Shown one piece after another: positions 55,823-64,000 of a stretch of 64,000 nt of DNA. A program made the position numbers and the translations under genes. Source of the DNA: Plectrocnemia conspersa (taxonomy: Eukaryota; Arthropoda; Insecta; Trichoptera; Polycentropodidae); assembly GCA_009617715.1 (NCBI GenBank), contig VTFK01000113.1, positions 558,001 to 622,000 of the forward strand, in the 5' to 3' direction. How positions within the stretch are numbered: position 1 is the first letter of the stretch; every line of letters starts with the position of its first letter. Under the pieces are notes generated by a model that worked only from the letters and a program-made list of their open reading frames with translations, ran no database searches and had not been told where the DNA came from.

Positions 55823-57529
55823 TTTTAGTACATATGTAAATAAACATGAAATATATTTTAACTATATAATAATAGTTCTGTTGAAAAAATATATTTACTA
55901 TCAAATTTTGTGTACGAATATATCTACTATATATCAATAAATTATAATATTTTATTTCTATTTATACATCATTTAGGGATCTATAGTTGTTTTTTCGCAT
56001 ATATCCTTAGTTTTATTTTGATAATTTTAATAAACTATTTATATTCACTATACTATGTATAATATAACTTACACAATATAGTTATGCTTAGATATTAAAT
56101 AAACGCATGTTACAAATTTATCAATAAAAATTTGTATAAACAACAATAATTCAGTGAAAAATCAGCACTGAATCACATCTGAGTTATTTTTTTTAATAAG
56201 TATTTTTAAATATTATTACCAAATAATATGTCATATATTTCTATCTAACGTTTCAAAGGCCCTTTTAAAAGCTTAGTTGCTTCAATGATATTGTTGTTTA
56301 TTTGTTAAAAAATAATAAATATGGATATTCACAATATAATGATATTTTTGGTATACATATACAAATATATTTTTCAGAATTTTACTTGGCTCAGTAATAT
56401 TGTATATATTTTTCCTAGAAGGTTTAAAGCTACAGTTTAACACACATAACAGAAATTATTATTGAATAAAATTTACAATTTTGCTTTAAAAATAAATTAC
56501 GGAACTATTTTACATAATATAATTTATCGACTGCATGTGACTTTTCGCGCATGGCACCGCAGCTGTTGCTGTATCATTATATTATCAAAAATATGCTTTT
56601 TATTAGTAGGTAAACTTAAATTCAAAGCCGATCGAGTTATATTAAACACAAATGGGGTGATTACCCTCTAATCCATCAGTATTTTAATTAAATCCGATAC
56701 TACTGAGTCGAAAAAAAATATTGGCAATTCGGAATCCATCGGCAATCCCGAATAGGCAAAACGGCCTAATGTCGGCCGATCACGAACCGACATTAAATTA
56801 CCGGTTGTATATTTTGGAGGCTCTATTACACACACATACCTAAGCATGTAAAGCTTTACAGAGCCCGAAAACGCTACGTCTGTGTGTAAAACTCGACACG
56901 TTCCCGCGAAACCCGTGAAAAGCCGAGTCGATACATTCAAGGTTTATCCGGATGTCTTACGTGTTTACACGTGCCTTTCACGTATCAGAGTGCGAGAGGG
57001 AGAACTAGGGGCTTAATCTAAATACTTTTGGCAGTTTGAATCTTTGATAACGGTGAAGAATCGATGAATAATATATTTCTCTGTGCTACTCCCTTTCGAC
57101 TCCATTCGATCACATCAAATCTGGTTTTCATAGATTCACAAATATTGATTGACTAAAGTCACGCATGGAAGCTGAGGACAACGAATTAATAAATATATGT
57201 ATGTGTAATTACATTGGGTACATTCAATACTTATTTAGTATGTGTATATCAAAAATTTACTTCAAATCTAAATCAGATCTGTGTTTAAGATCTTAGACTA
57301 CATATTAATAGTATTGTGTCATTTCTTGAAATGTTATATTTTATAATGCTCGTAATCAATAACATTGCTTTTAAAAAAACATGAATCTATTCATGCTGCA
57401 AATCAGTAGAGTAGCAATTTTTCTATATCTCTATATTTTCTGCCATAAATTTATTATTTATTAATTATTCATAACATTTAAAGTTTATTTTGCAACGACA
57501 AGAAAAATCAATATCACTGAACTCATTCG
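55823..57529. other. Intergenic DNA with a less-AT-rich block
   Basis: 56650-57015 is less AT-rich and holds the hairpin aatgtcgg...ccgacatt (56769-56795). It resembles a mobile-element fragment but no family was recognised. The rest is AT-rich. Confidence 0.4.
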
Positions 57530-57800
57530 TCTATGTAATAAATATATTACTTATAAACTTGTAACCAAAGAGAAAGATTAAATATAGTGGTTCATTTGAA
57601 ACGATAACAAAAATGCTTATCACCAATCGTTGCGAATCGCTAAAATAACATTTTCCCCATATCTTTTGAATCTCTGTAATAAATTTGTTCTTTATTAGCC
57701 TATTAGAATCAAGAAAAATTGTTAGATATAGTCGTTAAAAATAAAACGACAACAAACATTCTTATCGCCAATCGTTGAAAATCACAATAATACAAGGTGG
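57530..57800 (+). repeat. Two diverged tandem copies of a 141-bp unit
   Basis: Unit 1 from 57530 (tctatgtaataaat...) and unit 2 from 57671 (tctctgtaataaat...) share gtaataaat, agaaa-att, gatatagt-gtt, aaacga-aacaaa-at-cttatc-ccaatcgttg and aatc-c-a-aata-aca in the same order. Confidence 0.65.
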
Positions 57801-58699
57801 CACAAAAAAACGTTTTTAAACCATCTTGATTTTCTATTTTATCATCTTATACAGCATTTTTTTAAATTCCTTCCCCCCCCAAATTTTAATAATTACAAGT
57901 ACTTTGGTAAACATAGCTCAATTTCGACGTATAACGGTAATTAAATTTTCTTTATAAATGCTTCTTAATTAAGCGATGAATTTATTATCAAATTTTAGAT
58001 TTTCCTGGTCCCATCAAAGCCATTCGACAAGAAATTAAACCCAAGACCCAAATCTTGCCAAGTGACAATTCATCCGGATTAAAGTTAAACACTTTTGCCA
58101 AATTCCGGGGCTAACCCACCCATAAGGAAATTTCTTAACGTCAAAATTTAATTAAACATTGAAACCCTTATATATATTACATGACTCGAGGCTAAGAAAC
58201 TATGTATATATTACACTCGGGATAATTGTCTACAGAATGTATAACGAGATCGTTATGGCTCTGTGAGCTCTTTCTATTGTACATTTCGCATATTTTTTCA
58301 ATGATCCATTGAGATTTAAAACATCGCCAAGAGCACTTCCTCATTAGGCGTAAACTAGCGTAACGATACCGTTGAAAATCCATCAAAGAATTTCTCTACT
58401 TATAGTTTTGAAGAATTCTATTGACTATAGCGAAAGAAACGAATTATATGTATGTATTTAAGAAACATTTTTTAACATATTAAACTTAAAAGGTTTTTAA
58501 TGTGATATTTTTAATGATTCATTCCTAAACTAAATTAAGCTTGATTCTATATTGTGTAAATTTAATGCATATATATCTAACAGTATCTAACAGTATTATT
58601 AAGTTTTAGGTGTAACAGCCAGTCGTGCTTTGACAGTTAATACCTAGCTACTTGTTACATCTGTGTTAGTGCACATCTTGACTTCAAATTTCAATATTT
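57801..58699. other. Intergenic AT-rich DNA
   Basis: Nothing recognised. Confidence 0.5.
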
Positions 58700-58870
58700 A
58701 AAAGAAAATTGGACGTGAGAGACCAAATGAGATAGACGATGGTGTCCTAGCTGCAAAAATACAATCCATCAGCTGACCGAGAAGCAAAACCGGTCTGTTT
58801 CAACAGTGCATAAACAAATTAAGAAGATTGGGAAAAATCTACCTCGAAGCCCAAGATCACTGTAAATTAA
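58700..58870 (+). mobile_element. Mariner transposase scrap (HTH region)
   Basis: One frame near 58775-58865 reads QLTEKQNRSVSTVHKQIKKI then GKNLPRSPRSL and a stop. The NRSVSTVHKxIKKIGK wording is the helix-turn-helix of insect mariners. No catalytic motifs or termini found, so only a short decayed piece. Confidence 0.5.
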
Positions 58871-60075
58871 GTTATTTTGTGTATATGTTAAGATTGAAAG
58901 GGACCTTTCATTACGAAATTCTCAAACATGGCCAAACAATTTAATGTGATATTGAATTTCGTTGTACAGGTAATAAAAAATATTACATTATGTTAAAAAG
59001 TACCCTCAGAGACACAACTAAATTATTTGTATTTTTATAAAATCAGATAATATGCTATTATATGTAAATCTACTATTTATATGAAATTATAAAATTGTAT
59101 GATTTTTGCATGGATATGAGCGTTTATTGTAATATATATTTTAATTGTTTAAATATGTATTATTTTATCATAATATAATTTATCTTATTGTTTTTATGTG
59201 TAATATAAGCAAATTAAATTCAGCTCCTATCTTATGCCTCCTTTACATAGATAAATTAGAAATTATATAATAGAGCTCATTCGATAAGCGATTTACTTTT
59301 GTAGATTGTCATAATACGACTTAGTAGCGTCGAAAGGGTCTTAAAATTTGGAATACATTTTTTTGTAGCCAAATCGCGTGTCTTTGAAGGTCTATTGAGA
59401 AAACTTTTAGGGCTTATAGCCGCATGGCGTGCGCGGCCTTCGACTTACTTCTGTTTTTATTTTTATTTTCAAATTACACAACAAAAATAGTCGGAAAAAC
59501 TTTGATTACTGAAAACAAAGTGATTCTGACGTTTGACCATATTTTTAGATATTATTTTGAAGAAAAAAAATTATCTCGCGAGCTTTTGATGAAATATATT
59601 ATAAACTAGATAAAAGAATGCAGATGTCCTTTGAGTGTATTTCTAAAATAACACATCCTTGAGTAACGATCATGAGTCTAGAATAATTTACGCACTGGAT
59701 ACTTGGTGAGATAAATAAAAATAAAAATGTCTCACATATTTTATTTTAACCAACGCGTGTAACAGTCGCGCAAATAGAACGCTTCGAAATTAAACGGATG
59801 AATTTAAGAGATTATATATTTTAGAGGAATGGAGACCATTAGTTATTTGGGAAGAAGGATATTAATAAAACAAGACATTTAAGAATGGCTGAGACAGAAA
59901 GGAGAATTTACTTAGATATAAAAAAATACAAATAAAATATCTGTAGAATATTATTATACAAATTAATTAAATAATAAATAACTAGTCAAATTAGCACATT
60001 CAAAAGCGCCCAAATACCCTATTATATTACACATTAATCTGGAATGAGATATTTCTTAAAGGTCAAGAGTTCAAC
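58871..60075. other. Intergenic AT-rich DNA
   Basis: Nothing recognised. A slightly GC-richer spot at 59400-59450 has no identifiable content. Confidence 0.5.
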
Positions 60076-60077
60076 AT

Positions 60078-60165
60078 TCCTCAGGGGATCGAACCCACGA
60101 GTCTGACGTAATTGGTTTACTAATAGTACGTCTCAACCCATCCGCTAACTTTAACTACCTCTTAT
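60078..60165 (-). repeat. tRNA-like SINE head, minus strand
   Basis: On the minus strand the segment reads ggtagttaaagttagcggat...gggttcgatcccctgag, with a good B box (GGGTTCGATCCCC, plus 60084-60096) and an A-box-like start 50-60 bases before it. It is too irregular to fold as a functional tRNA, so likely a SINE relic of another family than copies A-C. Confidence 0.45.
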
Positions 60166-61965
60166 TTAAATTGCAAACCTTAAACTTTCCTAAAACTTTA
60201 ATTTCCCTGAATAATTCATACCATTTAGAAGCACTCGATCAATGCAATACTTTGGCTGTAAAACAGCCAAACCACTATCTGATTAATTAATTAATATTAT
60301 AAATCAACATCATTAGAAGGCATAATGAAAAGCAAATAACCCAAGTATATATAATATGATATTATAACATTCCAAGTCGAGATTTCAGTTAGCGTGCAAT
60401 AATAATGAACTTGCTATTATGATTTCTGGCATCTGGTAATTAAATTGCGGTATGAACCCTTTACGAGATTTTATCGTGACGTATGTACGCTTCGTTCCAA
60501 TTGAGCTAGAAGTATGCCAGATTGCCAATTCTTCTGATTTGGCAGCGGTCAGGCGAACCTTGTGAATTGTGCAATGGATTGCTCAAGTGAGAGACAATGT
60601 GTCAACGTGACGATCGATAAGGAATCAAAATTTATATTATTAGTAGTATAGATTTGATCGCTGTACTATCTGACATTTAGATACAAATCATATGGTATAA
60701 TCTGACGCGAAGTTATAAATCAATCGAGCAGTATAAACTAGAATTATGATTTATCTATCAATTGGATCGCTTTGATAAATGGAGCGAGTGAGATAATGAA
60801 TATAAAAAATCGTACAGTTAAAATTACGTAGTTATATATATCTAGTAAATAAAATTACATTTTAGAATATCTGATATATTATGTTTTTATTTATGTTTTT
60901 AAATATCTAATGTTATTTAATAATATCTAATGTTATAAAATTCTAATTCGTTATAATTGTGAATAACACTTTTTATTGTATATATCATGTATATCAAATT
61001 AAAGTTTTAAATGTATAGTATAAGAATATTTTTTTTTGTTCTAAAATTTTTTTTTCATTATTTTCATCGTGCCTTGAAAATCGGAATTCATGATTATTAT
61101 AAAGATATCATTACATATTAATTAAGCATTACAGATTAAGTTTTCATAGATTTATCTGATCTCACGGAATAATTTCGTAATGGATATTTAAAATAAAATC
61201 AAGCGATTTTAAGCTATATTAGTACAATCAAATTAATAAACCGTTTATGCCACTGATTTCAGTCTACTGTCTCGCCTATTACTAATACTTTATAACAGTG
61301 CAAAAAACAACATATACATAAAAGTGTGTTTTTTTTAACATTGTCAGACTCAAACAAGTTTAAAAATCACTTACAAATAACATACTTTTTAATGTGTAAA
61401 AATTCAAGAAACACTGATCACTAAATTTGCAATTATAATTATTTTTCTACCTAATTACAAAGAATGTACTTTAAAAGTTATAAAAGAAGATTCACATAGC
61501 AATTAAAAAAATACGATATAGTAGATATAAAAGTTAATGATGTCCATCCCATTAAAAAAGTAGACACGATGCACTTAACCTGATTTGTTTTCATTGAAAT
61601 CTGACAGCCTTATTATAATATAACTAACGTAGTAATATTTAAGCTGTGGTTAAAAATATTCGTAATAATTCGTATAAATAATGACACCACAATCATTAAC
61701 CTGATTAAATAATGATAACTGTTTAGCAACCAAAACAATATAATACATATGTTTATAAATATAACCATTGATACCAATGATTAATCTACAAGTTATAAAT
61801 TTTATTTATGTTTTATTATAAATATTATTTGCCTAAAATAAAAATGTTTTACTTGCTAATTGATTTGGATTTACAACAATATTGCGTATCTGAGCGGACA
61901 CCTGAACGTTAAACGTTATTATTTAACAGTTATAAAGCAAGAGCATTAAAACCACGAACCAGTGA
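60166..61965. other. Intergenic AT-rich DNA
   Basis: Nothing recognised. Confidence 0.55.
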
Positions 61966-62162
61966 CCAGCATTTATAGATCAGTTGTATAAGTTAGTAAA
62001 TTACGCCTAAAAGACCTGTGTCCAATATGAACCCCCGAGTCTTTTAATTTCTATCGTGTCTTTGATATCAGAATAAGAGATTATTATATATTTATAATTT
62101 AGATTGATCATCACAGATTAGGTCTTCTTAGATGTTCAATACGACTTGATGCAGTACAACAA
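61966..62162 (+). mobile_element. tRNA-derived SINE, copy C (diverged)
   Basis: Head accagc-tagatcagttgtataagttagta...acctgtgtccaatatgaac and tail gattgatcatcacagattaggtcttcttaga ... cagtacaacaac align in order with copies A and B. The B box is degraded and the middle shortened. Confidence 0.55.
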
Positions 62163-62730
62163 CGAGAACTTCAAAATTTGGGAGTTCTTACGCCTTGTAC
62201 TTTTGCAATCACATAATACGAAATCCTATAAATAATATAGAAGTCGTAGAATATTCCACCATGGACTGCAGTGATATTTGATCGCCGACCTTGACCTCTA
62301 TATCTATCTACCAACACCGACAATTGAATACTCATTAATACGTATACACGTTGATGACACTACAACTCACAATATACTGACCGTGAAATGACATTAAAAA
62401 ACAAAATAAAAACATACCATTAAGTGTGGCGATATAAAACGCTCAATAAAAAAAATCTATCTAGAACAGTACCTATTATTAAATTATATAGCGGTCATAA
62501 TATAATTCTCCACTGCGAATATATTTTATTTTTCATTCGTGACCACGAACGACACAAAGCCGATAAGGTTAAAAAGTTATAAAAATAAAATTTCAATCAC
62601 GCGATCGCCAACCCTTGCGTTTCATAACTTCAAAGCGTTAAGTCAGAATCAGCTGTTTCTTTGCCATATTTTTGATTAAAAATACAATAATAAACATTAT
62701 AACCCCACTATAAGTTAGTGTTATTGTAGA
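62163..62730. other. Intergenic AT-rich DNA
   Basis: Nothing recognised. Confidence 0.55.
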
Positions 62731-62826
62731 CTACTCTGTATATTTACCTATTGCAATTGAAAATACCGTCTATAAGGTCTACTCTGTATATTTACCTATT
62801 GCAATTGCAATTGCAACCAAAATTTT
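62731..62826 (+). repeat. 48-bp tandem duplication
   Basis: The 29 bases starting ctactctgtatatttaccta and ending caattg occur exactly at 62731-62759 and 62779-62807, a 48-bp period. The second copy is followed by extra caattg units. Confidence 0.9.
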
Positions 62827-64000
62827 TAAATAAATACTAGTTAACTGATAACTTTCGAGGTATTAAAAAGAAATTTATGTATATGTAATTTATTACACAA
62901 AAAAATATTTTGGCATTTTTGTTAAAAATTGATTATTTCATAATTACTGTATTAATTAAATATATAGATAATATAGATTTTTATTAATCATATAAAAACC
63001 TAATAAAGATTCGGCATTTATTTTTGCACTGTATTAAGTTTAGATTTTTTGTAGTAGATTGGCATTGACATAACTTAGAAAAACTCGAGTTAACCACTAA
63101 TTAGCTTTAGTGAGGTTACAAATCAAATGATATATTTTAAACATAAATGCTTTAAAATTTATTAATTAACAATAAGTTAAATATGTTATAGATTACATAA
63201 AAAAAATTTTAGTCCAAAATAGTATGATCATTTAATGAATTAAAAACATTAAATTGTCAATTATAAATTTTTCATTTTTCACATTTAGCAGCTAACTACG
63301 TGCAATAGAGCATTTTTTTTCTGAACCGACTCACTGTGTGCTATCAAAATTCTCGCTTCACCAACCTCACCGCGTGTAGAGCAACATCAATACATTCGTA
63401 ACTGCCAAGATTTGAAGCCAGCAAATGGATCAAATTTAATAAGAATAAATTAAATCAATTTTGATCTGATCTGTTATCGATTAAATTTAAACATCGTACC
63501 GAAGACGCTCAGAATTGTCAATTTAAATTAATGTATGATATAATAACAAGTTCTAAATCTTGTATAGATATATGGTTTTGTGGGGGTCGATTTATTTGGC
63601 CACAAACTAAGTGGCATTCCTAACAACACAGACGTGGCGGTGGCGAGAGTGATATTTTCCTATGGAGACCACGAAGACTCATCCATCAATCTCATGTTAA
63701 TCGTATTAATAATAGTGTAACTATCTATATTACGCAATAAAATACTATTGCAGTGACTAATTGCCATTCGTCTGCCAAAATATAGTTTTAGGGATGTACT
63801 ATAAAAATATTCAGTGAATCCGCTGTGAAGGCGGTGAAAGCACTACAATACTATAAAAATATGATTGTTTATAAAACATTATGCATGTGGGCATAAGCTG
63901 GGCCTGCTTCAGCATGGTAATAATAACACGAAACGACTGCGTAGGACTCGACCATCAGATTTTTCTATTGAGATGAGATTCGTATTATTTTTTTGAAAAG
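62827..64000. other. Intergenic DNA to the window edge
   Basis: No gene recognised. Slightly less AT-rich stretches at 63290-63400 and 63590-63680 show no coding similarity. Confidence 0.5.

Overview
This window is animal nuclear DNA, almost certainly from an insect. It is strongly AT-rich, the genes are split by long introns, old transposons are abundant, and it carries a ZAD zinc-finger gene, a class expanded in insects. The SINE, Penelope and mariner remnants would fit Lepidoptera, but I cannot prove the order.

Layout. 1-9.7 kb: the terminal coding exon of a Rab26/Rab37-like GTPase lies at 8850-9118 (+). Its upstream exons are not in the window, so the preceding intron is at least 8.8 kb. 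That presumed intron holds a dispersed GC-rich repeat family (1.78-4.76 kb), a possible short membrane-protein exon (3521-3654), and a large repeat zone (5.98-8.34 kb) whose core is 24 exact-register copies of a 22-bp unit. 9.7-22.5 kb: no recognised host gene. It contains paired fold-back elements, degenerate AT-rich tandem repeats and a LINE 3' fragment.

22.6-35.3 kb: the key locus. Four short phase-0 exons (22884-27174) encode a ZAD dimerisation domain and an acidic linker. They can be spliced in frame to either of two terminal exons. Exon 5A (27401-29113) is a complete intronless piggyBac transposase-derived reading frame with its own stop and nearby poly(A) signal. Exon 5B (30285-34313) encodes about 22 C2H2 zinc fingers. 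The locus therefore appears to make a 1501-aa ZAD-zinc-finger protein and a 729-aa ZAD-piggyBac host-transposase fusion. In the transposase part the second and third catalytic aspartates are replaced, while the C-terminal Cys-rich DNA-binding domain is intact. This points to domestication as a DNA-binding protein, by the same gene architecture as human CSB-PGBD3.

35.3-51.7 kb: a Tob (BTG/Tob antiproliferative) gene on the minus strand, with coding exons at 44505-45175 and 42330-42627, a spliced 5' UTR, and a possible promoter island near 51.4-51.7 kb. A Penelope-like retroelement remnant (RT end, GIY-YIG, hammerhead-like hairpin) lies at 49.08-50.15 kb. 51.7-64 kb: no host gene recognised. 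It holds SINE copies, a full-length but decayed mariner with a hAT-type MITE nested inside it (perfect 8-bp target duplication), another mariner scrap and two small tandem duplications.

All exon structures are inferred from reading frame, splice-site matches and family knowledge. No transcript evidence was available.
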